Shown here: one piece after another, positions 1 through 5,650 of the stretch
Layout of the letters: each line of letters begins with the position of its first letter
Position numbering within the stretch: the first letter of the stretch is position 1
Assembly: GCA_025355915.1 (NCBI GenBank)
Contig: JANXYT010000284.1
Coordinates: forward strand, 1-6,663
DNA: 6,663 bases
Reading direction: 5' to 3'
DNA from: Holophagaceae bacterium
GTDB taxonomy: Bacteria > Acidobacteriota > Holophagae > Holophagales > Holophagaceae
Position numbers and translations under genes: made by a program
Notes under the pieces: generated by a model
Told to the model about the DNA's origin: nothing
The model's input: the letters and a program-made list of their open reading frames with translations, nothing else
Database searches by the model: none

Positions 1-90
1 CACCAGCACCGTGGCCAGCGCGGCGCCAGCGGCCAGGAGCCCCATCCGGACCAGGGGACGGGAAAGCAGCGGAGTGGGTTGGTCGGTCAT
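1..90 (-). CDS. nrfA: N-terminal fragment of a membrane-anchored or exported protein, probably cytochrome c nitrite reductase NrfA (partial)
   Basis: Only the first 30 codons are in the window. They open with ATG at 90 and run off the left edge in frame. The peptide starts with a short polar stretch, then basic residues (S-R-P-L-V-R), then a hydrophobic run (M-G-L-L-A-A-G-A-A-L-A-T-V-L-V), which is a signal peptide or signal anchor. A GGGAGG Shine-Dalgarno (100-105) sits 9 nt before the ATG. The gene begins 64 bp downstream of the nrfH-like stop on the same strand. NrfH and NrfA are normally encoded together, and NrfA is a periplasmic pentahaem enzyme reducing nitrite to ammonium, so NrfA is the best guess. 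No haem motif is visible in the fragment, so the identity rests on context alone. Another exported partner of a NapC/NrfH-type dehydrogenase is possible. Confidence 0.5.
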   Translation of the reverse strand, partial: MTDQPTPLLSRPLVRMGLLAAGAALATVLV

Positions 91-154
91 CGGAGGGATC
101 CTCCCGCGTGGGTGGCACGCATCGTCAGGTGGGGGTTCAGGGAATGCAGAAAGG

Positions 155-652
155 TCATCGGGTGGGGCCGTGGCCCACGCCCTGGTGGCAGCGCACACAG
201 CCGTAAAGATCGGCCTTCAGGGCCGGATCGCTGGGCACGCCGAGGGTGCCATGCGCGGTGATCTCGTCGGTCAGCTCGCCGTGGCACCGCAGGCAGTTGC
301 CCTCCAGCACCTTCGCATTGCTGGGCTTGATGCGGATGGGCTCGGCAAAGTTCAGGAGGGTGAAGGCCTTTGAGTGGTAGTAGCCGTTGCTGGCCTTCAC
401 GAAGAGCTTGTGCACCACGTTGTCGTGGGGCAGGTGGCAGTCGTTGCAGGTGGCCACCGCGTGATGCGACCCGTGCTGCCAGCCGTCGAACTCGTCCCGC
501 ATGATGTGGCAGTTCACACAGACCTGCGGATCGTTGGACAGGTAGGACGTGCCGTGGGCCGACACGAACGTGTAGGCCCCGGAACCCAGAAACACGCCCA
601 GGAAGACGCTGGCGGCCAGGGTCAAAAAAAGGAATCGGCGCGTTCCACTCAC
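155..652 (-). CDS. nrfH: NrfH-like tetrahaem cytochrome c, quinol dehydrogenase subunit
   Basis: This is a 165-aa protein of the NapC/NirT/NrfH family. The family is anchored in the inner membrane, oxidises quinol and passes electrons to the nitrite reductase NrfA in the periplasm. The N-terminus is a basic segment followed by one membrane helix (about residues 7-31). Four CxxCH haem sites follow at about residues 45-49, 69-73, 120-124 and 152-156. The first reads C-V-N-C-H-I-M; the methionine two residues after the histidine is typical of haem 1 in NrfH. The stretch Y-L-S-N-D-P-Q-V-C-V-N-C-H-I-M is characteristic of the family. Length fits small NrfH proteins. Start choice: GTG at 652 gives a clean signal anchor (M-S-G-T-R-R-F-L-F-L). 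In-frame alternatives are ATG at 679 (9 residues longer) and TTG at 709. None has a strong Shine-Dalgarno, so the start is uncertain. The gene is followed after 64 bp by the probable nrfA and preceded by a promoter and palindromic operator. Confidence 0.9.
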   Translation of the reverse strand: MSGTRRFLFLTLAASVFLGVFLGSGAYTFVSAHGTSYLSNDPQVCVNCHIMRDEFDGWQHGSHHAVATCNDCHLPHDNVVHKLFVKASNGYYHSKAFTLLNFAEPIRIKPSNAKVLEGNCLRCHGELTDEITAHGTLGVPSDPALKADLYGCVRCHQGVGHGPTR

Positions 653-710
653 GGGGCATCCAGTCGAGGTGCCCGGCATCGACCTGACACAGGGGAGAGC
701 ATGAAACAAG

Positions 711-732
711 TTTAGGATAGGTCAATCCTAAA
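711..732. promoter_or_regulatory. Perfect inverted repeat, candidate operator of nrfH
   Basis: TTTAGGAT (711-718) and ATCCTAAA (725-732) form a perfect 8+8 bp inverted repeat around a 6-bp spacer. Symmetry extends outward, after one mismatch, to AA/TT pairs at 708-709 and 734-735. The site begins at the edge of the predicted nrfH -10 box and covers the expected transcription start, the usual place for a repressor. The size and symmetry suit a dimeric helix-turn-helix regulator. An Rrf2-family (NsrR-like) nitrosative-stress or nitrite regulator is one possibility, but this is inference. It does not match the FNR consensus TTGAT-N4-ATCAA. Confidence 0.6.
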
Positions 733-760
733 TTTAATCGACCCGTCTGTAGACAAACAA
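732..760 (-). promoter_or_regulatory. Predicted sigma-70-type promoter of nrfH
   Basis: On the minus strand a -35 TTGTTT (755-760) and a -10 TTAAAT (732-737) are separated by exactly 17 bp. This region is AT-rich against GC-rich flanks. The predicted start near 725 would give a leader of about 45-75 nt, depending on which nrfH start is used. The -35 lies in the tail of the preceding terminator, so the unit is compact. It is predicted from sequence only. Confidence 0.5.
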
Positions 761-789
761 AAGGGACCGGCCTGGCCGGTCCCTTTTGT
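757..789 (-). terminator. Rho-independent terminator downstream of the T-V-N-G solenoid gene
   Basis: The arms 757-772 and 774-789 are perfect reverse complements over 16 bp around a central T. The stem contains GGGACCGGCC and is flanked by A and T runs. On the minus strand the GC stem is followed by CCCTTTTGTTTGTC, a usable U-tract. It lies 13 bp past the stop of the 803-1615 gene and ahead of the nrfH promoter, so it insulates the two units. The near-symmetric A/T flanks could let it work on the other strand as well, but no plus-strand gene ends here. Confidence 0.85.
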
Positions 790-802
790 CGCATAAGCCA
801 TC

Positions 803-1615
803 TTAATCCAGCGTAATGCCCCCGTTCACCGTTTCCAGATCGATGCCCTGGTCGCTGCCAGGGAAGGTCGCCGTGACGCGGTGTTTCTTTACCTCGACCT
901 GTTCGGCGCCCTTGGCGTTGAAGGAAATACCCCCGTTGACTGTGCTGGCCTTGAGCCGTCCCTTGATGCCCGCCACCTGGAGATGGATGGAACCGTTCAC
1001 CGTTTCCGCCTTGATGCCTTTGCCCTGGCCGTCGAGCCCGGAGCCCTTGATGGCGCCGTTCACCGTCTGCAGGGTCAGGCTTCCTCGTACCTGGTCGAGG
1101 GTGATGGCGCCATTCACCGTTTCCGCTTTCAGGTTTTCCTCCAGGCCCGTGGCACGGATGCTGCCGTTCACGGTATTGGCCACGGCCGCGCCCTGAGTGC
1201 CGCTGATGGTGACTTCTCCGTTCACCGTCTCCAAGGTCGGCACCACCCGGCGCGGCACCTTGAGGGTCATCTGGCACTGGGGGCCCTGGTAGGAACCCCA
1301 GCCCGTGTGCTTTGGGTACTCGCCGCGGATGTCCAGCGACTTGTTGCCGGCTTCCACCACCACCTTCACCTGCTCGTCCTTGCTACTGGGTTTGAATTCG
1401 CCTGTGAACTGCACCTCTTCGCGATCCCAGGCCTCCACCCGGATGAAGCCATTGACGTTCTTCACCTTGAGGGTGGAACCCGAGGCCAGCGGCAGGGTGC
1501 GGGTCTCGGTGGTCTTCTCCGCCTTGGCGGGCTGGATCACCTGGGATTGCGCCGCCAGCGAGGCGCAGAGGAGGGCGGCGGCGAAGGCCGCGGCGAGCGA
1601 ACGGGGAGTGGCCAT
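803..1615 (-). CDS. Exported DUF4097-type beta-solenoid protein with T-V-N-G repeats
   Basis: This 270-aa protein has a signal peptide (about residues 1-22; hydrophobic core A-A-A-F-A-A-A-L-L-C-A-S-L-A-A, with no proper lipobox around Cys17). The mature part resembles the DUF4097 'putative adhesin' family of predicted beta-helix proteins. The motif V-N-G occurs eight times, at about residues 54, 131, 149, 167, 185, 206, 226 and 263. Four consecutive copies are spaced exactly 18 residues apart, which suits one rung of a right-handed beta-solenoid with a stacked asparagine ladder. Most copies read T-V-N-G-(x)-I. ATG at 1615 is chosen because AGGAGG lies 5 nt upstream and the signal peptide starts there; an in-frame ATG at 1660 would add 15 polar residues before it. 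It follows the TonB-dependent receptor gene by 98 bp on the same strand and ends at a strong terminator. It probably acts in the periplasm or at the cell surface. Its biochemical role is unknown. Confidence 0.85.
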   Translation of the reverse strand: MATPRSLAAAFAAALLCASLAAQSQVIQPAKAEKTTETRTLPLASGSTLKVKNVNGFIRVEAWDREEVQFTGEFKPSSKDEQVKVVVEAGNKSLDIRGEYPKHTGWGSYQGPQCQMTLKVPRRVVPTLETVNGEVTISGTQGAAVANTVNGSIRATGLEENLKAETVNGAITLDQVRGSLTLQTVNGAIKGSGLDGQGKGIKAETVNGSIHLQVAGIKGRLKASTVNGGISFNAKGAEQVEVKKHRVTATFPGSDQGIDLETVNGGITLD

Positions 1616-1620
1616 GGAAG

Positions 1621-1626
1621 CCTCCT
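1621..1626 (-). promoter_or_regulatory. Ribosome binding site deciding the start of the solenoid gene
   Basis: AGGAGG on the minus strand lies 5 nt before ATG 1615. It favours that start over the in-frame ATG at 1660. The sequence from the GGAGG core through the ATG (GGAGGCTTCCATG) is identical to that of the TonB-dependent receptor gene. Confidence 0.75.
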
Positions 1627-1678
1627 GGATGTCAGAGATCGTGCGTCGGATACGAGACATTTTGGAGGGGGGTTTAGG

Positions 1679-1703
1679 GGCGTGGGGAGCCTGCCCCCAC
1701 GCC
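1679..1703 (-). other. GC-rich hairpin between receptor and solenoid genes
   Basis: A 9-bp perfect stem (1679-1687 with 1695-1703, GGCGTGGGG/CCCCACGCC) closes a 7-nt loop about 10 bp after the receptor stop codon. On the minus strand it is followed by CCTAAACCCC rather than a T-tract, so it is not a standard intrinsic terminator. It may partly terminate, or act as a processing or mRNA-stabilising structure that reduces readthrough into the solenoid gene. Confidence 0.5.
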
Positions 1704-1713
1704 TGCCTCTACG

Positions 1714-4593
1714 CTAGAACTTCAACCCGGTGCTGAGGTACATCCGCCGGGCCCGGCCGTAGTTGGTGGGGCCAGCGGCACCGAAGCCGGCATTGGGAAC
1801 GAAGGCTGTGGTGATGGGATCGCCGGCAGCCAGCGCCGCATAACCGGTGCCGAAGGAGACCTTCTGCTGATGGTTGAAGACATTTTCGACCACCACCTTC
1901 AGGTAGGCATCGACCTTTCTCCCATTGCCGAACTTCATGAGCCGGAAATCCTGCTGGAGGCTTAGGTCCAGGTAGTACTGGGCGCGGTACTCCCCGTCGC
2001 CCCGGGCGTTGTTCTGGTACTGGTAGAGGCGCAGTCCCGCAGCCTGGGGATCCACGGCGGGGTTCAGGCTGCTGGGATCGGTGATGACCCGGAAGTGGCT
2101 GTAGGTCTGGGGACCGTCATAGCTGAACAGCAAACCGGTCGTGAGGTCGCCCAGGGGATTGGCCCAGCGGGCGATGGTGTTGATTCTGGAACGCACGGGC
2201 ACGTGGCCCAGCAGGTAGCCGTAGGGGTTCGTCACTGCGGGGTCGTACATCCGCGCCCCGTTCTGCACCGTGAACCAGTCAAAGCCAGCGCCGGACCCCG
2301 GAGCCCCCTTCACTTCTCCTTCGTAGTTGGCCTTCAGGCGGCTCAGCACCAGGTTCCCGTTCACGGAATAGCGGCCCATGACCAGGCCGCCTTCCAATTC
2401 CAGGCTGCGATAGTCGCGCTTGGCGGCGGGCTCGTTGTGCCAGAAGGTGACGTAGAGCCGGCTGCCGCCGCCCGGATTGGCCACGGTCCCATCGTTGCCA
2501 GCCCGCAGGTCGATGAGGTTGTTCCAGGTCTTGCTGACGAAGGTGGCCTTCAGGTAACCCTCGCCCAGGGTCCTGTGCTTGAAGTTGCGGGTGGCGCTCA
2601 GCTGGATTTCGTCCACTGTCTGGGCCTTCAGCTTGGGGTCGACCTTGATGTTGATGGCCGCATCCGTGTAGGACTGCGAGCTGGGGTTGTAGTTCGCCGG
2701 GTTCTCCAGGGCTGAGAAGGGCTGTTGCCCGGCGGGCCCGTTGTACCCGAAGGTGGCGGCGATGGGATTGTTCACATAGGTGGCCACGCTCAGCTGGATT
2801 TCCAGCGGCTTGCCGTTGTAGCGGCTGTAGGCTGCGCCGAGGATCCAGGCGCTGTCGCCCCGGACATCGAAGTTCACGCCAAGACGGGGGGACAGTGCGT
2901 TGTTGGAGGCGGTGGTCCGCTTCAGCGCCCGGTCCTCGGCCGTGTACTTGTCCCAGCGCAGGCCCAGGTTGGCATTCCAGTGCTTGCCCAGGGACCATTT
3001 GTCGTTGACGTAGAGGGCGTGCTGTTCGGTGCCCGCTTCCCCAGGCTGGGTCAGGTAGCTGAAGGTGGAAGCGCCATCGGTGTTCACGGTGCCAGTGGTC
3101 AGATCCAGGCCGCTGGCGGCCACGTAGGAATTCCAGGGCTTGCCACCGATGAGGAGATCGACGGGCGTCTGGGCCCCGGAGGCCTTGGTGGTGCCGCGGT
3201 AGTAGTCCCAGCCCACATCGAGCTGGTGGCTGCTGTCGGCGTTTGACAGGAAGTAGGAGAACTTCAGGTTCGCGGTCTGGTTGTTGCGGATGTCCCCGGG
3301 ATCCAGGGGATCGAAGTACCCGGCCCGGTAGAAGTAGCCGTCATCGTTGTTGAAGATGGGCAGAGCCACATTGTTGGACCCCACGGCGATGGTCTGGTCC
3401 TTCTTCCCGATCTTGAGGGACATGGTGAGAACGTCGGTCAGGAGGCTGCGGAGCTGCAGCCCGTAGATCTCCTGAGTAAACCGCCGCGTGCTGAAGAAGC
3501 CGTCGCCGCTGCCCACGTAGTCGATGTTCGCGAAGGTCTCGTGGTAGGCGTGGTAGGTCCCCACCAGGGTGTGCCGGTCCGTGACGGCCCAGGTGAGTTT
3601 CAGCTGCCGCCGGATGTCCTTGATGTTCTCGGCGTAGGGCGCGCCGACGGGGGCGCCGAGGGCCGCCTGATCCGTGGGCAGGCTCTGGGCGTTGTCCCGG
3701 GCCAGGCTGAAGTAGCTGGTGTAGAACCACAGCTTGGATTTCACGATGGGGCCGCCCACCTGGGCCATGCGTTCCTGGTTGATCCTGTCGGAAAAGGCGC
3801 TGGCATCCTCGCCCCGCCGGGCGGCCTTCCACCGGTCGCTGCTGATATCCCAGCGGAGCTGGGCCGTGAACTGGTCCCCGCCTGACTTGGTGATGGTATT
3901 GACCACGCCCCCTTCCACATCGCCGAATTCGGCGGGGATGGCGCCCGTGATCACCTGGGTCTCTTCGATGGCATCGGTCACGAACTTGGCGCGGGGACCG
4001 TTGTAGACATTGTCTGCGTAGTTCTGGCCATCCAGCAGCCAGAGGTTGCCCGTGCCCTGGCTGCCGCGGATCTGCATGCCGCCGCGATCCTGATTCAGGT
4101 TTTCCACGACGCCCGGGGCCATGAGGGCCACGTTGAGCGGATTGCGGTCCACCGGGAGGGCATCGATGGTTTCTTTGGAGAAACTGGAGGCGGTCTTGAA
4201 CTCGGCCTTGTCCTGGAGGATGGACGAGGCCAACACTTCCACGGTGGTCCCCGCCTCCTTCGACAGCACAAAGCGGCTGTTCAGGTTCTGCTCCAGGGAG
4301 AGCCGTTCCTCGCGCGTGACAGAAGTGAATCCGGCCTTGGAGAGCGCGATCCGATAGAGGCCAGGGGGCAGCAGGCGGGCGGCAAAGCGGCCCCCGGCAT
4401 CCGTGACCACCACGCGGATGCCCTGCAGGGCCGGACTGCTGAGCCGGACTTCCACGCCCTCCATGGGCGTGCCCGAAGGCTCCACCACCTGGCCGACCAG
4501 GCTGGCCGTTTGGGTCCCCTGCGCCAGCACCGCGAGGCTTCCGGCCGCGAGGAGGGCCCCGATTCGACTGAAGGTGAGAAGGGTCTGGTTCAT
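1714..4593 (-). CDS. Oar-like TonB-dependent receptor with carboxypeptidase-regulatory domain
   Basis: This is a 959-aa outer-membrane protein. A signal peptide (about residues 1-25, ending L-A-V-L-A-Q) is followed by an Ig-like carboxypeptidase-regulatory domain (about 30-110; G-Q-V-V-E-P-S-G-T-P-M-E-G-V-E-V, then D-A-G-G-R-F and P-P-G-L-Y). A possible TonB-box-like segment, T-T-V-E-V, lies near 116-120. The plug domain (about 125-240) contains R-N-P-L-N-V-A-L-M-A-P-G-V, I-R-G-S-Q-G, L-L-D-G-Q and A-E-F-G-D-V-E-G-G-V-V-N-T-I-T-K-S-G. The rest is beta-barrel with alternating aromatic strands, ending in a C-terminal phenylalanine (L-S-T-G-L-K-F) as expected for BAM recognition. Length fits Oar-type receptors, which are abundant in Acidobacteria. 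Substrate cannot be read from the sequence; peptides, glycans or a metal chelate are all possible. ATG at 4593 is chosen for the signal peptide and the GGGAGG 5 nt upstream. A TTG at 4638 is in frame but would place 15 polar residues ahead of the signal. The gene appears intact, and the solenoid gene lies downstream. Confidence 0.92.
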   Translation of the reverse strand: MNQTLLTFSRIGALLAAGSLAVLAQGTQTASLVGQVVEPSGTPMEGVEVRLSSPALQGIRVVVTDAGGRFAARLLPPGLYRIALSKAGFTSVTREERLSLEQNLNSRFVLSKEAGTTVEVLASSILQDKAEFKTASSFSKETIDALPVDRNPLNVALMAPGVVENLNQDRGGMQIRGSQGTGNLWLLDGQNYADNVYNGPRAKFVTDAIEETQVITGAIPAEFGDVEGGVVNTITKSGGDQFTAQLRWDISSDRWKAARRGEDASAFSDRINQERMAQVGGPIVKSKLWFYTSYFSLARDNAQSLPTDQAALGAPVGAPYAENIKDIRRQLKLTWAVTDRHTLVGTYHAYHETFANIDYVGSGDGFFSTRRFTQEIYGLQLRSLLTDVLTMSLKIGKKDQTIAVGSNNVALPIFNNDDGYFYRAGYFDPLDPGDIRNNQTANLKFSYFLSNADSSHQLDVGWDYYRGTTKASGAQTPVDLLIGGKPWNSYVAASGLDLTTGTVNTDGASTFSYLTQPGEAGTEQHALYVNDKWSLGKHWNANLGLRWDKYTAEDRALKRTTASNNALSPRLGVNFDVRGDSAWILGAAYSRYNGKPLEIQLSVATYVNNPIAATFGYNGPAGQQPFSALENPANYNPSSQSYTDAAINIKVDPKLKAQTVDEIQLSATRNFKHRTLGEGYLKATFVSKTWNNLIDLRAGNDGTVANPGGGSRLYVTFWHNEPAAKRDYRSLELEGGLVMGRYSVNGNLVLSRLKANYEGEVKGAPGSGAGFDWFTVQNGARMYDPAVTNPYGYLLGHVPVRSRINTIARWANPLGDLTTGLLFSYDGPQTYSHFRVITDPSSLNPAVDPQAAGLRLYQYQNNARGDGEYRAQYYLDLSLQQDFRLMKFGNGRKVDAYLKVVVENVFNHQQKVSFGTGYAALAAGDPITTAFVPNAGFGAAGPTNYGRARRMYLSTGLKF

Positions 4594-4598
4594 GGAAG

Positions 4599-4604
4599 CC
4601 TCCC
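4599..4604 (-). promoter_or_regulatory. Ribosome binding site deciding the start of the receptor gene
   Basis: GGGAGG on the minus strand lies 5 nt before ATG 4593 and supports that start over the upstream in-frame TTG at 4638. Just upstream, 4607-4612 and 4622-4628 (GGTTGC / GCAAACC) can pair in a small bulged hairpin that stops short of the Shine-Dalgarno. Confidence 0.7.
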
Positions 4605-4636
4605 AAGGTTGCAATGAAGCCGCAAACCTGAATTCC

Positions 4637-4712
4637 AACCCCTCCTTCTGGAAGGGGTTAGGGACGAATCCCCTCCAGGTGGGATGAAGCGTTCGATCCC
4701 TGGGGGGAATCG
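4637..4712. other. Dyad-rich divergent intergenic region
   Basis: The 185 bp between the leftward receptor gene and the rightward small gene (4594-4778) hold several inverted repeats. AACCCC (4637-4642) pairs with GGGGTT (4654-4659), with partial inner pairing. GGGATGAA (4681-4688) pairs with TTC-G-ATCCC (4692-4700) around GCG with one bulged base. An outer imperfect stem can form between 4665-4679 and 4699-4712. No convincing promoter for the receptor gene could be picked. No cobalamin-riboswitch-like box was seen. The dyads could be operators or receptor leader-RNA structure. Confidence 0.35.
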
Positions 4713-4729
4713 CCGGAACTTCCTGACCC

Positions 4730-4759
4730 TTCAGCGAAGCCGGTGCGGCCCGGTATACT
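4730..4759 (+). promoter_or_regulatory. Predicted promoter for the rightward two-gene unit
   Basis: A near-consensus -10 TATACT lies at 4754-4759, unusual in this GC-rich setting. A weak -35 TTCAGC (4730-4735) sits 18 bp upstream. Transcription would start near 4766, leaving a leader of only about 13 nt before ATG 4779 that still contains the GGAG Shine-Dalgarno. The -10 is convincing; the -35 is poor. Confidence 0.45.
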
Positions 4760-4778
4760 CAGGCCCTCCGGAGCGTCC

Positions 4779-5039
4779 ATGTCCCAATCCATCGACCATC
4801 CCGAACTCAGTGCCGCGGAGTGGCAGTTCATCCAGGACCTGCGGGCCCTCCCGGACGAGCCGCTGCGCACCCGCGTCCAGACCTCGCTGAACGAACTCCT
4901 CTTCTTCTTCCGCACCCCCAAGTGCCAGGGCATCGGTGTGGAAGGCTTCCCCTGCGGCGATCCCAGGTCCTCCTGCGAGGACTGCCACCAGATCTGGGAG
5001 ATGCTCGACAGGGTGGCCGAGCGGAGCCGGAAGGCTTGA
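4779..5039 (+). CDS. Small four-cysteine protein of unknown function
   Basis: This is an 86-aa soluble protein with no signal peptide or membrane segment. The N-terminal half looks helical (S-A-A-E-W-Q-F-I-Q-D-L-R-A-L and an amphipathic T-S-L-N-E-L-L-F-F-F). The C-terminal half carries four cysteines at residues 49, 59, 66 and 69 (C-x9-C-x6-C-x2-C), a spacing that could bind zinc or an iron-sulphur cluster. Residues 66-70 read C-E-D-C-H, which formally matches a haem c motif. Without an export signal, covalent haem attachment is unlikely. ATG 4779 has GGAG 5 nt upstream; an in-frame ATG at 4743 lies before the -10 box and is rejected. The next gene starts 12 bp after its stop, so the two are probably one operon. 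I do not recognise the family. Confidence 0.75.
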   Translation: MSQSIDHPELSAAEWQFIQDLRALPDEPLRTRVQTSLNELLFFFRTPKCQGIGVEGFPCGDPRSSCEDCHQIWEMLDRVAERSRKA

Positions 5040-5051
5040 TCAGGGAGCACC

Positions 5052-5573
5052 ATGGGCCGGGGCGAAGTGGTGCAGATCCTGTTCGTGGAAGAGGACACCT
5101 CTATCTGGCCAAGGGCCAAGGCCTTCTTTGAATTCCAGTTGAAACTGGCGGGCGCCCAATCCCACCTGCACCTCCGCCAACGGCTTCCAGAACGCGCCGC
5201 AGGTTTCGACCTGGTGTCCGTGGATGGCCGACATCTCATCTCTGCCCTGCTGGAACGCCGGGACCTGCTGGCCGACCTGCAGCGCACCGCCATCGTGAAC
5301 CTGCATGCCGAGGCGCCTGGGGCCGTTTACGGCCACTTTCGGCGCCTCCTTGGCCGCCGGTACGAGGGCCTGCGCTCGGACGGGCTGTGGGTGTTCCCCC
5401 AAACCTGGATGGCGCCCTGGTTCCAGGAATCCTTGGAATTCCCCGAGCTGGGCCTCTCGACGGGCACGCGGCCCCCCCGCCGCCCCTCTCCCGACCGCAC
5501 CTGGGAACGGCGATCCATCCAGCCCCTTCAGTTCCTCATGGGACGGCCGGTACCCAGCGCCATCATGGGCTAG
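5052..5573 (+). CDS. Hypothetical protein with weak receiver-like N-terminal pattern
   Basis: This is a 173-aa protein with no signal peptide or membrane segment. ATG 5052 has GGGAG 4 nt upstream and lies 12 bp after the four-cysteine gene, so the two are likely co-transcribed. The N-terminal 115 residues have an alternating strand-helix pattern reminiscent of a response-regulator receiver. V-Q-I-L-F-V-E-E-D (residues 7-15) resembles beta-1 with an acidic pair. G-F-D-L-V-S-V-D-G (51-59) resembles beta-3 with the phospho-acceptor aspartate at 58. T-A-I-V-N-L-H-A (79-86) resembles beta-4. The similarity is weak and the conserved lysine is not evident, so this may be a degenerate receiver or an unrelated alpha/beta fold. 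The C-terminus has a proline/arginine-rich linker (about 139-155) and a short hydrophobic tail. I do not recognise the family. The gene ends 78 bp before a palindromic element that could terminate transcription. Confidence 0.7.
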   Translation: MGRGEVVQILFVEEDTSIWPRAKAFFEFQLKLAGAQSHLHLRQRLPERAAGFDLVSVDGRHLISALLERRDLLADLQRTAIVNLHAEAPGAVYGHFRRLLGRRYEGLRSDGLWVFPQTWMAPWFQESLEFPELGLSTGTRPPRRPSPDRTWERRSIQPLQFLMGRPVPSAIMG

Positions 5574-5650
5574 GGTCCGTCCCCGAAGGTCACCAACACG
5601 GCCACCGGGATCCTACCAATAAGCGTTCAGCCCAAAAGAAACAGATCTTT

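Noticed and set aside
653..709. TTG at 709 as the nrfH start
   Set aside because: It would place about 19 extra residues before the signal anchor and begin within the edge of the putative operator region. GTG 652 or ATG 679 is more plausible.
87..1277. Long minus-strand open frame of 396 codons spanning the nrfH region and the solenoid gene
   Set aside because: It crosses a strong terminator and promoter and is out of frame with two well-supported genes. Its translation is Arg/Gly/Pro-rich with no domain pattern, as expected for a GC-rich shadow frame.
881..1717. Plus-strand open frame of 278 codons opposite the solenoid gene
   Set aside because: It is antisense to a gene with a clear signal peptide and repeats. 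Its His/Leu/Gly-rich translation mirrors the repeat codons.
2279..4606. Long alternative frames (239 and 421 codons) inside the receptor gene
   Set aside because: They lie inside a coherent 959-codon TonB-dependent receptor and give low-complexity Arg/Gly/Pro translations.
4594..4778. Cobalamin or other known riboswitch upstream of the TonB-dependent receptor
   Set aside because: No conserved B12-box-like core or other recognisable riboswitch core was seen, only GC-rich dyads.
4966..4990. C-E-D-C-H in the 86-aa protein as a haem c binding site
   Set aside because: The protein has no signal peptide, so it would not meet the periplasmic cytochrome c maturation machinery. With the two other cysteines, a metal site is more plausible.
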